This document shows, piece by piece, positions 33,400 to 42,471 of a DNA stretch of 64,000 nt. The notes beneath the pieces are model-generated. The model was not told the origin of the DNA. It saw only the letters and a program-made list of their open reading frames with translations, and searched no databases. Source of the DNA: Candidatus Pelagibacter communis (lineage in GTDB: Bacteria; Pseudomonadota; Alphaproteobacteria; Pelagibacterales; Pelagibacteraceae). Made by a program: the position numbers and the translations under genes. Each line of letters begins with the position of its first letter. Positions within the stretch are counted from its first letter, which is position 1. The DNA lies in NCBI RefSeq assembly GCF_001180185.1, contig NZ_CVSS01000021.1, positions 1 to 64,000 of the forward strand, in the 5' to 3' direction.

Positions 33400-34994
33400 T
33401 AATTTGTAAGTATCATATCAGCACCTTTTTCTGCAATCATTATTGTTGGTGCATTAGTGTTGCCCGAGGTAATGTTTGGCATAATAGATGCATCAATTAC
33501 TCTTAAATTTTTGATTCCTTTTACTCTCAGTTTTTCATCAACTACAGCCATATCATCTTGTCCCATTTTACAAGTTCCAACAGGATGAAATATAGTTTGA
33601 GCGTGATTAGACGCTTGTTTAACTAACTCTTCGTTATCATTAATATGTATTCCAGGTCTATATTCTTCAGGTGAATATTTTTTGAATGTTTCGGACTCCA
33701 TAATAATTTTTCTTGTCAATTTAAGTCCTTTTGCTGCAATTAGTCTATCGTTTTCAGTTGATAAATAATTTTGTTTTATTTTTGCATAAATTCTTGAATC
33801 TTTATCGACTATACTTACGTGGCCTCTACTAGTAGGTTTTATATTTGATACTGTAGGAGTAAAGGCATGAAAGTCATGATTCTTACTAGCTCCTAATGTG
33901 TCCATGCTCATGGGCTGGACATGCCATTGTAGATCAGGAAGTTCAAGTGAGGAGTCACTTTTCGCAAACATACATAACTGACTTGCACCCATTGTCATTG
34001 GACCACTTCTTTTAAAAATATACTCTAATCCAATCATTAAGTTTCCAAATAAACTATTAATTTTCTTATTAAGTGATTTTAAACCATTGATTTTATACAC
34101 AGGTCTTAACATTAAATGATCATGTAAATTTTCTCCCACACCTTTTAAATTTTGTATCGTATCAATTCCAAGATCTCTCAATTTATCAGAATTACCGATA
34201 CCAGATACTTGAAGTATTTGTGGTGAACCAATAGCACCTGATGAAAGAATTATTTCTTTATTTGCTTGAACTTTTTTGAGTTCATTGTCTTGCCAATATT
34301 CTACTTCTTTTGCAATTTTATTTTCAAAATTTATTTTTTTTACATGTGCGTGAGTAATAATTTTTAAATTTTGTCTTTTTTTTATTGGATTTAGATAACC
34401 AACTGCTGTGCTACATCTAAAACCATCTTTTTCAGTAACTTGAAAATATCCACATCCATGGTTATCACCAGTATTAAAATCTTTAGTTTTTGGAATACCA
34501 AATTCTTCTGCAGCATTTTGAAATTCATCTAAAAGAGGAAGATGAATTCTTTGATCAGAAACTGATAATGGACCACCAATTCCGTGAAATTCATTTTTAC
34601 CTCTTTCTTGGTCCTCAGCTTTAATAAAATATGGTAAAACATCATCCCAACCCCAACCTGTATTACCTAACTGCCTCCAAATATCATAATCTCTATTTTG
34701 ACCTCTAATATAAAGTAAACCATTAATTGATGAACTCCCTCCTAAAGTTTTTCCTCTAGGATATCTGATTGAGATATTATTCATACTTTCATCTGGTTCA
34801 GTTTTATAACACCAGTCAGTTTTTGGGTTGTGCATTGTTTTGAAATAGCCAACAGGTATATGTATCCAAGGATAGTTATCCTTGCCACCAGCTTCTATTA
34901 GTAGTACTTTATTAGCAGAATTTTCTGACAACCTATTAGCAAGGACACACCCAGCTGATCCAGCTCCTAAGATTATGAAATCAAATTTATCCAT
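33399..34994 (-). CDS. GMC-family oxidoreductase, choline/alcohol dehydrogenase-like
   Basis: FAD-dependent alcohol or choline dehydrogenase, 531 aa. The FAD motif FIILGAGSAGCVLANRL starts at residue 5; GMC signature 1 reads RGKTLGGSSSINGLLYIRG and signature 2 GAIGSPQILQVSGIG. The catalytic His lies in HPVGTCKMG, and the C-terminal NITSGNTNAPTIMIAEKGAD closes the FAD site. Similar to BetA but without betB, betI or a choline transporter nearby, so the substrate may be another primary alcohol. It is the first gene of the minus-strand operon and divergent from dctP. Confidence 0.88.
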   Translation of the reverse strand: MDKFDFIILGAGSAGCVLANRLSENSANKVLLIEAGGKDNYPWIHIPVGYFKTMHNPKTDWCYKTEPDESMNNISIRYPRGKTLGGSSSINGLLYIRGQNRDYDIWRQLGNTGWGWDDVLPYFIKAEDQERGKNEFHGIGGPLSVSDQRIHLPLLDEFQNAAEEFGIPKTKDFNTGDNHGCGYFQVTEKDGFRCSTAVGYLNPIKKRQNLKIITHAHVKKINFENKIAKEVEYWQDNELKKVQANKEIILSSGAIGSPQILQVSGIGNSDKLRDLGIDTIQNLKGVGENLHDHLMLRPVYKINGLKSLNKKINSLFGNLMIGLEYIFKRSGPMTMGASQLCMFAKSDSSLELPDLQWHVQPMSMDTLGASKNHDFHAFTPTVSNIKPTSRGHVSIVDKDSRIYAKIKQNYLSTENDRLIAAKGLKLTRKIIMESETFKKYSPEEYRPGIHINDNEELVKQASNHAQTIFHPVGTCKMGQDDMAVVDEKLRVKGIKNLRVIDASIMPNITSGNTNAPTIMIAEKGADMILTN

Positions 34995-35136
34995 TGGTTA
35001 GAACTCTTATAAATTAAAAATTTTTATTTTGTAACTTTTATCAACAAAAAAATAAAATAATTCAATATTAACACTTGTTTTAAATTTCATTCTTTGATTA
35101 GCTTTGTTTTTTATAAATAAAAGAGAGAGGAAATAA

Positions 35137-36231
35137 ATGAAAAAAATCATTTCAATGTTATTTGCAACACTTTTAGTAATTGGATTTACGTCAAGTGCTA
35201 ATGCTGCAAAAACACTTAAATGTCAGACAGTTCTTAACACTAAGGCTGATGAAGTTAAAATGTTAAAAGACTTCACTGACACTGTAACAACTTTAACAGG
35301 AGGATCTCTTAAGTTTGAAATCCTACCAGCCGGAGCTGTTGTTGGTGTAAAAGAAACTTTAGATGCTGTCGACAAAGGATTGATTGATTGTGGATTCGCA
35401 TGGACTCACTATTGGTCAGGAGATCACCCTGCAGCTATGTTATTTGGTTCGCCAGTAGCTGGTGGTGGTGTAGGTATTGACAATATTGCTTTCTTATCAT
35501 GGTTTCAATACGGCGGTGGTAAAGAGTTATACGACCAACTTTGGAAAGAAATGGGGAGAGATATAAAAGGATTTATGATTCAACCAGTTGGACCAGAAGC
35601 TTTAGGATGGTTTCCAAAACCAATTAAAGATATGGCTGACTTTAGAAAATATAAGTTCAGAACTCCTCCAGGAATACCAGGACAAACTTATAAAGACATT
35701 GGTATAGCATCTGTTGCTATGGGTGGTGGAGATATTCTACCAGCCTTAGAAGCAGGAACTATCGATGCTGCTGAGTGGTGTTGTCCAAAACCAGATTTAA
35801 CATTTGGTTTCCAAAAAGTATTAAAGCACTATTATCTACAAGGTTTACACCAGGTAGTAGTTAATGCTGACTTTTATATTACTGGAAAAACTTATAATGC
35901 TATGAGTGATCATGAGAAAAAATCTCTTGAAGTTGCAGCTAATGCGTCATTAGCTAAATCTTTAAGTTATAGAATCTATGAAAACGGAAAAGCTTTAAGA
36001 GAGTTAACTACTAAGCATGGAGTAATTTTAGAAGATACACCTTCAGATTATTTCACAGAATACATGGCTGCAGCAAAAGCATCTTTAAACAAGAATGCTA
36101 AAGAAAATAAATTCTTTAACGAAGTTTATAATTCAATGAAAGAATTTGCTGATATTGCTGTTCCTTTCTGGAGTGGTGCTCAAATGTCTAATGCGAAGCT
36201 CGGAATGGCTCACGCTGAAACATTAAAGTAA
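35137..36231 (+). CDS. dctP: TRAP transporter substrate-binding protein DctP
   Basis: Periplasmic binding protein of a TRAP transporter. A signal peptide of about 23 residues ends SSANA. The family's ligand-carboxylate Arg sits in KYKFRTPPGIPGQ near residue 180, and the WCCPKPDLTFGFQK segment with a Cys pair resembles the mannitol/chloroaromatic/2-oxo-acid subgroup (COG4663). Length 364 aa. A good Shine-Dalgarno (GAGAGAGG) precedes the ATG. A stem-loop follows before dctQ. The substrate is probably a carboxylate but cannot be told from sequence. Confidence 0.9.
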   Translation: MKKIISMLFATLLVIGFTSSANAAKTLKCQTVLNTKADEVKMLKDFTDTVTTLTGGSLKFEILPAGAVVGVKETLDAVDKGLIDCGFAWTHYWSGDHPAAMLFGSPVAGGGVGIDNIAFLSWFQYGGGKELYDQLWKEMGRDIKGFMIQPVGPEALGWFPKPIKDMADFRKYKFRTPPGIPGQTYKDIGIASVAMGGGDILPALEAGTIDAAEWCCPKPDLTFGFQKVLKHYYLQGLHQVVVNADFYITGKTYNAMSDHEKKSLEVAANASLAKSLSYRIYENGKALRELTTKHGVILEDTPSDYFTEYMAAAKASLNKNAKENKFFNEVYNSMKEFADIAVPFWSGAQMSNAKLGMAHAETLK

Positions 36232-36253
36232 TTATTAATTAATCTAAATTCGA

Positions 36254-36282
36254 TTAGAGCGGACTTTTATAGTCCGCTCTAA
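36254..36282 (+). terminator. Intercistronic stem-loop between dctP and dctQ
   Basis: A perfect 12-bp stem (TTAGAGCGGACT / AGTCCGCTCTAA) with a TTTAT loop and no long T run behind it (AATTATTT follows). It lies inside a transporter operon, so it probably attenuates transcription or protects the dctP mRNA to keep binding protein in excess. Confidence 0.75.
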
Positions 36283-36301
36283 TTATTTAAATTAAAATTT
36301 T

Positions 36302-36916
36302 ATGGCAGACGAACCAGGTAAATTAGATATATCAGATGAAATGATTGCCGAAAGGCGTAGTGGTTCGGGAAAAATGCCTGATGACATGCCATTATGGATG
36401 GCTAAATCTATTACAAGTATTGACAAATTTAGTAAGTGGATCGGTAGTATTGTTTGCTGGATACTGATGCCGCTAATCTTTGCAATGACTTATGAAGTTC
36501 TTGCAAGAAAATTATTTTTAGCACCAACAATTTGGGCTTATGACATAAGTCGTTTTTTATACGGAGCACTTTTTATGTTAGGTGCTGGTTATGCTCTTTC
36601 AAGAGGAGTTCATATAAGAGCAGATTTTTTATACAGAAATTTTAAAATTAAAAATCAAGGATTAATAGATTTTTGGTTATATTTATTATTTTATTTTCCA
36701 GGACTAATTGTTTTTCTATACATGACAATAGGTTTTGTTGGAGAGTCAATTCAAAGAGGAGAGCGAGGCATGGATACTACTTGGATGCCTTATATGTGGC
36801 CAATTAAAACTTGCTTATTAATTGGTATTATTTTTCTACTTATTCAAGGTATTTCTGAATTACTTAAAAGTTATTGGGCAGCTAAAAAAGGTGAATGGCC
36901 AGGAGACTCTAAATGA
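36302..36916 (+). CDS. dctQ: TRAP transporter small permease DctQ
   Basis: Four-helix inner-membrane subunit, 204 aa. The N-terminal 45 residues are a charged, proline-containing cytoplasmic segment, longer than usual for DctQ; helices begin near residue 50. Family pattern: YDISRFLYGALFMLGAGYALSRGVHIRADF, which is the DctQ core with the conserved Arg-Gly-His-Arg-Asp region, and a final WPIKTCLLIGIIFLLIQG helix. It overlaps dctM by four bases. Confidence 0.88.
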   Translation: MADEPGKLDISDEMIAERRSGSGKMPDDMPLWMAKSITSIDKFSKWIGSIVCWILMPLIFAMTYEVLARKLFLAPTIWAYDISRFLYGALFMLGAGYALSRGVHIRADFLYRNFKIKNQGLIDFWLYLLFYFPGLIVFLYMTIGFVGESIQRGERGMDTTWMPYMWPIKTCLLIGIIFLLIQGISELLKSYWAAKKGEWPGDSK

Positions 36917-38247
36917 TTGCTGAATTTATAGATCCAGCAATTTTAGGTTTTATACTTGTAGGTGTAATGCTATTTGCAATCTTTATAGGATTTCCAATTT
37001 CTTTTACTTTAATATTTTTAGGATTTGTATTTGGTTATCTTGGATTTGGAAAGTTAGTTTTCTATTTAATGACACTCCAATTTTCTATGGTAATGACAGA
37101 ACAAACACTTGCCGCCGTACCACTCTTTGTCTTTATGGGTATTATGATGGAACAAGCTGGATTGATGGAAAGATTATTCTCAGCATTTCAAATGATGCTC
37201 GCTAAAGTTAAAGGCTCTTTATATTATGCAGTTTTATTTGTTTCTGTAATATTTGCTGCGGCAACAGGAATTGTAGGAGCTTCTGTAACAATTTTAGGAA
37301 TTATGGCTGCAAAATCTATGAACAGATCTGGTTATGATGTTAGACTTGCTGCTGGAACTATTACAGCTGGAGGAACATTAGGAATATTAATTCCACCAAG
37401 CATTATGTTAGTAGTTATGGGACCGATAATGGAAATCCCTGTAATAGATTTATTTGCTGCTGCAATTCTGCCAGGAATTCTTCTTGCAAGTTTGTACGCA
37501 GGTTACACAACTATTAGATGTATGATTAATCCTAAATTAGGACCAGTTATTCCTGAAGATATGAGAGCTGCGAGCATGAAGGATGTGTGGATTGAATTTT
37601 TCTTAGGTTTAGTGCCACCAGCTGCTTTAGTATTTGCTGCATTAGGAAGTATTTTATTTGGTTTTGCGACTCCGACTGAGGCAGCAGGGTGTGGTGCTAT
37701 GGGTGCTTTAATTCTTTCATTAGCTTACAAAAAATTAACTCTCCCAAAGTTGCAAGAAGCCTTAGTTAAAACACTAGAGATAACGGCATTGATAATGGTT
37801 TTAGTTGCAGCTTCAAATTTTTTTGGTGCTGTCTTTGCAAGATTAGGAACACCAACTTTATTAACTGAGTTTTTATTAGGTCTTGAAATGAATAAATATC
37901 TAATTCTTGCAATGGTTATGGTTATGATATTTTTATTAGGATGGCCTTTAGAATGGGTACCAATAGTTATGATTATTGTTCCAATAATATTACCATTGAT
38001 TGAGGCCTTAGGATTTAATTTAACTTGGTTTGCTATACTGGTAGCTGTTAACTTGCAAACCGCCTGGCTATCCCCGCCTGTAGCACTATCAGCTTATTTC
38101 TTAAAAGGAGTTGTTCCAGAATGGGATCTTAAAGATATTTATTATGGGATGATGCAATTTATGGTCCTACAAGTCGTTGGTTTAGTGCTTATTATCATAT
38201 TCCCTAAAATTGCTCTATGGTTACCAACTCTCTTATATGGACAGTAG
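36913..38247 (+). CDS. dctM: TRAP transporter large permease DctM
   Basis: Main membrane subunit carrying sodium-driven transport, 444 aa with about 12 helices. Characteristic motifs include TEQTLAAVPLFVFMGIMMEQAG, AAATGIVGASVTILGIMA and GGTLGILIPPSIMLVVMG in the first half and FATPTEAAGCGAMGAL in the second. Coupled to dctQ by an ATGA overlap. The NCS1 permease gene follows after 25 bases. Confidence 0.92.
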   Translation: MIAEFIDPAILGFILVGVMLFAIFIGFPISFTLIFLGFVFGYLGFGKLVFYLMTLQFSMVMTEQTLAAVPLFVFMGIMMEQAGLMERLFSAFQMMLAKVKGSLYYAVLFVSVIFAAATGIVGASVTILGIMAAKSMNRSGYDVRLAAGTITAGGTLGILIPPSIMLVVMGPIMEIPVIDLFAAAILPGILLASLYAGYTTIRCMINPKLGPVIPEDMRAASMKDVWIEFFLGLVPPAALVFAALGSILFGFATPTEAAGCGAMGALILSLAYKKLTLPKLQEALVKTLEITALIMVLVAASNFFGAVFARLGTPTLLTEFLLGLEMNKYLILAMVMVMIFLLGWPLEWVPIVMIIVPIILPLIEALGFNLTWFAILVAVNLQTAWLSPPVALSAYFLKGVVPEWDLKDIYYGMMQFMVLQVVGLVLIIIFPKIALWLPTLLYGQ

Positions 38248-38272
38248 AAAGTTTAAGTTTTATATTAATTAG

Positions 38273-39730
38273 GTGAGTCCTCAAAATTTAAAAAAAAATC
38301 TTACTAATTGGGATTTAGTATCTGTAAATCCGAACGATAAAAATTGGGATTGGAAAACACTATTTTGTTATTGGGGAGTGAACATTCAAAGTATAATAGG
38401 TTTTTCATTAATTGCTTCTCTTTATTTGATTTATAATTTAAATACTTTTGTAGTTTTTTTTGGAACAATAATTGCTTCACTATTAGTTTATTTTTTATCA
38501 AATTTAATAGGTAAACCATCTCAAAAAAATGGATTACCTTTTATTGTATTACTCAGATCGTCTTTAGGTATTAAGGGTGCAAAATACTTTGGCCTTATAA
38601 GATTTTTTGTTGGTGTTTTTTTATTTGGTATTCAAACATATTTTCTATCAAAAGTTTTAAGTTATTTAATAAGAATTGGTATTTTTTCATTTGATCCTGC
38701 ATTACTTGATCAACAAATTTTCTTAACATTTTTTTTAGGAATGAATTTAATTGATTGGTTTTCAATTCTTGTATCAATCATATTTCAAGGTTTTTTATTT
38801 ACTACAGGAATGAATTTTAATAAAAAAATTATTATTTTTTCTGCTACAGCTGTTTATATTGGAATGCTATTTTTCTTTTTGTCTGTCTTATTAAATGATG
38901 TTAAATTTACTTCAAAAGCTTTTTTAAACTCACTTAATTTTTCAAATTTTCTAGATAAAAATAATATTAATCCATTAATCACTGTTACTGGCACCATGTT
39001 TGCTTATTTTTCTATTGTAATTTTAAGTTTTGGAGATTTTTCAAGATATGTGAAAGATAGTAGTCAACTTCAAAAAGGAAATTTTAGTTTAATTTCAAAT
39101 TTAATTATTTTTTCTTTTTTTGCTTTATTTATTGTTTCGGGCATGGATGCATTTTTAAAACAAGATCCAGAAAATTTAACTAGAATACTTACTAACCCTA
39201 CAGATATTATTGGAAAATTAGAAAATTTATTTCTTATAATTTTAGCTTTGATCTTTATAATTATAGCATCTGCTTCAACTAATCTAATAACAAATTTTAT
39301 TCCTTCACAATATGCCTTAATAAATTTTTTCCCTTTTTCCTTATCTGTAAAAAGCGCAGGTTTAATTATAACAATAATAGGTTTTATAGTCGGAATATTT
39401 TGGTTAACTTTTCTAAGTCAAGTTGGTGCATTATCTTTTATTGATACATTTGGAGCTTTTTTTGGACCACTTTTTGGAGTAATGATTTCTGATTTTTATT
39501 TTATTCAAAAGGGTAAGTTAGATAATAAAGATATTTATTCTCTAGAGAGTAATGGGATTTATTATTATAGTGGAGGATGGCACATAAAAGCAATTTACTC
39601 TGTAATTTTGGGTTTTATTTTTTCAGCTTCAACTATTTGGAATACTAATTTGATGTTTCTCCAATCATTTTCATGGATTATTGGTGCTTTTGTGGCTGCT
39701 CTTACTTATTATTTATTAGCCAAAGAATAA
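38273..39730 (+). CDS. NCS1-family nucleobase/allantoin-type permease
   Basis: A 485-aa, about 12-helix permease of the nucleobase:cation symporter-1 family. The N terminus has LTNWDLVSVNPNDKNWDWKT followed by a helix with FCYWGVNIQSI, matching the NPD...W motif and first helix of NCS1 transporters. Later GFLFTTGMNFNKK and the FIPSQYALINFFP region fit helices 6 and 8. The start is GTG. Members carry cytosine, uracil, hydantoins, allantoin or thiamine precursors; the substrate here is unknown. It lies between dctM and an SDR gene in one likely transcript. Confidence 0.78.
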   Translation: MSPQNLKKNLTNWDLVSVNPNDKNWDWKTLFCYWGVNIQSIIGFSLIASLYLIYNLNTFVVFFGTIIASLLVYFLSNLIGKPSQKNGLPFIVLLRSSLGIKGAKYFGLIRFFVGVFLFGIQTYFLSKVLSYLIRIGIFSFDPALLDQQIFLTFFLGMNLIDWFSILVSIIFQGFLFTTGMNFNKKIIIFSATAVYIGMLFFFLSVLLNDVKFTSKAFLNSLNFSNFLDKNNINPLITVTGTMFAYFSIVILSFGDFSRYVKDSSQLQKGNFSLISNLIIFSFFALFIVSGMDAFLKQDPENLTRILTNPTDIIGKLENLFLIILALIFIIIASASTNLITNFIPSQYALINFFPFSLSVKSAGLIITIIGFIVGIFWLTFLSQVGALSFIDTFGAFFGPLFGVMISDFYFIQKGKLDNKDIYSLESNGIYYYSGGWHIKAIYSVILGFIFSASTIWNTNLMFLQSFSWIIGAFVAALTYYLLAKE

Positions 39731-39734
39731 AATT

Positions 39735-40487
39735 ATGGAAAAAATTACCTTTGATTTTAAAAACAGAACTGCAATTGTTACAGGAGGTGCTCAGGGATTT
39801 GGTTTTGATATCGCCAAACGTTTTTTAAAATCGGGTGCAAATGTGATAATATGGGATAATGATCCCAAAGCTATAGAGTCAGCTTTAAAAGATATAAATA
39901 ATTCAAATTTAAGTTCAAATGTGGTGGATGTATCTAATTATGAAGAAGTTGAAAAAAATGTGAGGGAAATCATAAAAAACTCTAATATTGATATTTTAAT
40001 AAATAATGCAGGCATAACTGGTCCCACAGCTACTCTATGGGAATATGACATAGAAATGTGGAAAAAAGTTGTAGAAATTAATTTGATGGGAACTTTTAAT
40101 TGTTGCAGGTCGATAGTGCCAAATATGATTAAAAACAACTACGGAAGAATTGTAAATGTAGCCTCAGTAGCCGGAAAAGATGGAAATGCCAATGCCAGTG
40201 CTTATAGTGTAGGAAAAGCGGGCGCTATAGGACTAACTAAGTCATTAGGTAAGGAGCTTGCAGATAAAAATATTGCTGTAAATGCTGTGACTCCAGCTGG
40301 AGCAAAAACCAGAATTTTGGATCAAATGACTAAAGAGCATGTTCAAAGAATGTTATCAAAGGTGCCAAGAGGAAGATTTTTAGAAGTTGAAGAGTTTACT
40401 TCATTAGTTTGTTGGCTTTCTTCTGAGGAGAATACTTTTTCAACAGCAGCAGTCTTTGATATTAGTGGTGGTCGTTCTACTTATTAA
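39735..40487 (+). CDS. Short-chain dehydrogenase/reductase (FabG-like)
   Basis: Classical SDR of 250 aa: TGGAQGFG dinucleotide motif at residues 16-23, an Asp after the second strand (IIWDNDP) that favours NAD, NNAGITG, catalytic Ser in NVASVAG and YSVGKAG with the Tyr-Lys pair. C-terminal FDISGGRSTY. It follows the NCS1 permease by four bases and probably acts on an imported compound or its product; the specific substrate is unknown. Its last four bases overlap the end of a minus-strand small ORF. Confidence 0.88.
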   Translation: MEKITFDFKNRTAIVTGGAQGFGFDIAKRFLKSGANVIIWDNDPKAIESALKDINNSNLSSNVVDVSNYEEVEKNVREIIKNSNIDILINNAGITGPTATLWEYDIEMWKKVVEINLMGTFNCCRSIVPNMIKNNYGRIVNVASVAGKDGNANASAYSVGKAGAIGLTKSLGKELADKNIAVNAVTPAGAKTRILDQMTKEHVQRMLSKVPRGRFLEVEEFTSLVCWLSSEENTFSTAAVFDISGGRSTY

Positions 40488-40621
40488 CTTATGGGTTTTT
40501 GCTCAACTATTTTGATATTATTTATTTTAGCTCTACTAAACTTGATATCTTTAGACAAAACCGGCGCAAAAATCATTATAGACCAGTAAATTATAAGTAT
40601 AAAAGCGGATATTGTCTTCAT
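40484..40621 (-). CDS. Small exported or anchored protein (45 aa)
   Basis: ATG at 40619-40621 opens MKTISAFILIIYWSIMIFAP followed by VLSKDIKFSRAKINNIKIVEQKPIS. The N-terminal Lys, hydrophobic core and small residues before SKD look like a signal peptide or anchor, leaving a short basic tail. No family recognised. A 32-codon frame on the opposite strand (40491-40589) is also hydrophobic; the minus-strand frame has the better signal-like layout. Confidence 0.45.
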   Translation of the reverse strand: MKTISAFILIIYWSIMIFAPVLSKDIKFSRAKINNIKIVEQKPIS

Positions 40622-40702
40622 GTTATTTATATAAAACTAAATATTGAGCTTTGATTGTTTAAATTTTGTCTAAATAATGTATTAAGTATTTTTTATTCTT
40701 TA

Positions 40703-41353
40703 ATGAAAATTATTTTAAATATTTTAATTATTACAATTATATCTATTAACTTGTCTTCAGCAGATGAGTTACAAGTTTTTGATTTTACTGAAACAGAGCT
40801 CGCAGATCTTCAAGTAAGAAAGGTAAGAGGGGCTGACAATAAAACACTTTATACAGTTGGATCAAATGATAATGGGAATTATTTGAAATCAGTTGCTGAT
40901 AATGCTGCCTCTGGCCTAGGAAAAGAGATCAAGATAAACCTCAACAAGACCCCATTTATAAATATTACGTGGAAAATTGAGAAGGATCTGTCAGGAATTA
41001 AAGAAAACACAAAAAAAGGGCACGATTTTGCTGCAAGAGTTTTTGTGATTAAAAAAACTGGCGCCACACCATTATCAAATAGAGCTATAAATTATGTTTT
41101 TTCAAGCAATAATGAAGTTGGGTCAAATTTCCCAAGCCCATATACAAAGAAATCGATAGATAATGTTTTAGCTAGTACAAAAGATAACCTAAATGAATGG
41201 GTAACAGTCAAAGCTAATGTTAAAGAGGATTTTAAAAGATTGCATAATCTTGATGTTAATGAGCTTGATGGACTTGCTATTATGTCAGATACAGATAATT
41301 CAAAAATGAAATCTATCGCATATTTTCAAAATATATATTTTTCAGCAAATTGA
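40703..41353 (+). CDS. DUF3047-like exported protein
   Basis: Periplasmic protein of 216 aa with a signal peptide (MKIILNILIITIISINLSSA, cut before DEL). The mature part fits DUF3047: ITWKIEKDLSG, GHDFAARVFVI, INYVFSSN, and a final LDGLAIMSDTDNSK followed by AYFQNIYF. This is a jelly-roll-like, carbohydrate-binding-like beta architecture in the family; function is unknown. The frame extends upstream to 40655, but only the ATG at 40703 gives a proper signal peptide. Confidence 0.75.
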   Translation: MKIILNILIITIISINLSSADELQVFDFTETELADLQVRKVRGADNKTLYTVGSNDNGNYLKSVADNAASGLGKEIKINLNKTPFINITWKIEKDLSGIKENTKKGHDFAARVFVIKKTGATPLSNRAINYVFSSNNEVGSNFPSPYTKKSIDNVLASTKDNLNEWVTVKANVKEDFKRLHNLDVNELDGLAIMSDTDNSKMKSIAYFQNIYFSAN

Positions 41354-41376
41354 TTTATTTTTTGCTATAATTTCGT

Positions 41377-41799
41377 ATGCATGAGAATTTTTTTCACACT
41401 TTAAAGGTTTATTATGAGGATACTGATGCTGGTGGTGTCGTATATTATGCTAATTATTTAAAGTTTTTAGAGAGAGCAAGAACAGAAGCTCTCCATTCAA
41501 TTGGGTTCAGTAACCAAAAAGTGAAAAAAGATTTTGGTTCATTAATCATAGTAAAAGCTTGTAATATTGAATATAAAAAACCCGCAAGTCTTGAGGACGA
41601 ACTAACAATAAGATCTTTTGTTAAATCTATCACCAAAACATCTTTTTTTATGAATCAAATAATTACCAAAGGTGATGACATTATAGTTGAGGCACAAGTT
41701 CATTTAGTTTTTGTCAATGATTTAGGTAAACCAGTAAAAATACCTGATGAAATTTACATAAAATTTAAACCCTATTTTTGTGACACTATTAAAACTTAG
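41377..41799 (+). CDS. ybgC: YbgC-type acyl-CoA thioesterase
   Basis: Hotdog-fold thioesterase acting on short-chain or other acyl-CoAs, usually part of the tol-pal locus. The active-site Asp is in YYEDTDAGGVVYYANYLKFLERART, split as DTDAGGVVYY with the following helix. Length 140 aa is typical. The tol-pal genes are not adjacent here, although they commonly follow ybgC. Its 3' end overlaps the convergent uracil-DNA glycosylase gene by 11 bases. Confidence 0.9.
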   Translation: MHENFFHTLKVYYEDTDAGGVVYYANYLKFLERARTEALHSIGFSNQKVKKDFGSLIIVKACNIEYKKPASLEDELTIRSFVKSITKTSFFMNQIITKGDDIIVEAQVHLVFVNDLGKPVKIPDEIYIKFKPYFCDTIKT

Positions 41800-42469
41800 C
41801 TATTTTCTTTGCTTTAATAAGTAATTGGTTAATCATAGTAGTCGTTACTAATTTTGTATTTACATTTCTTGGACTTGGGTGATAGCAAGCAATCAAAACT
41901 TTATTATCTGGCAATAAATATTTATTTCCGTGTTTAAATTCAAATTTTTTGTGAAGTATGAATTTTTTTTTATAAATTTTTAAACAATTATCAAATGCAA
42001 CTTTACCTAGAGTAATGATCACTTTAAGATTTTTCAAATTTTCAATTTCGTTTTCAAAATAAGTTGAACAGCGATTTAATTCTTTATTTTCTGGTTTATC
42101 TCCTGGAGGAACACATTTAAGAACATTAGTTATGTAAGTATTATTCAATTTTAAATTATCATTTGCTTTTTCTGAAAAATCTTGATTTGAAATTCCTGTT
42201 AAAAATAAACTCTTAAATAAAAAATTCCCTGATTTATCCCCTGTGAATGCTCTTCCGGTTCTTGTTCCACCATGAGCAGCAGGAGCAAGACCTAAGATCA
42301 TCAATTTTGCTTTATTATCCCCAAAGCCCGGGACTGGTTTTCCCCAGTATTTTTCATTCTTATTTTGTTTCCTTTTTTCTAATGAAATTTTTTTAATAAA
42401 ACTAACAAGTCTTGGACATTTTTTACATTTAATAATTGTATTATTTATTTTTTTTAATTTAATAGTCAT
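41789..42469 (-). CDS. Uracil-DNA glycosylase, family 5 (UdgB) type
   Basis: Iron-sulfur uracil-DNA glycosylase, 226 aa. Motif 1 is GLAPAAHGGTRTGRAFTGD, the family-5 form without the catalytic Asp of other families; motif 2 is CYHPSPRNVNT. Candidate cluster cysteines: the CKKC pair near residues 15-18, the one in VLKCVPPGD and the one in NRCSTYFE. Removes uracil and other deaminated bases from DNA. Its ATG is only two bases from the divergent histidine-phosphatase ATG. Confidence 0.85.
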   Translation of the reverse strand: MTIKLKKINNTIIKCKKCPRLVSFIKKISLEKRKQNKNEKYWGKPVPGFGDNKAKLMILGLAPAAHGGTRTGRAFTGDKSGNFLFKSLFLTGISNQDFSEKANDNLKLNNTYITNVLKCVPPGDKPENKELNRCSTYFENEIENLKNLKVIITLGKVAFDNCLKIYKKKFILHKKFEFKHGNKYLLPDNKVLIACYHPSPRNVNTKLVTTTMINQLLIKAKKIAKF

Positions 42470-42471
42470 TA

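Noticed and set aside
40491-40589. Plus-strand 32-codon hydrophobic frame
   Set aside because: Lies opposite the 45-aa minus-strand frame, which has the more convincing signal-like architecture; kept only as an alternative in the findings.
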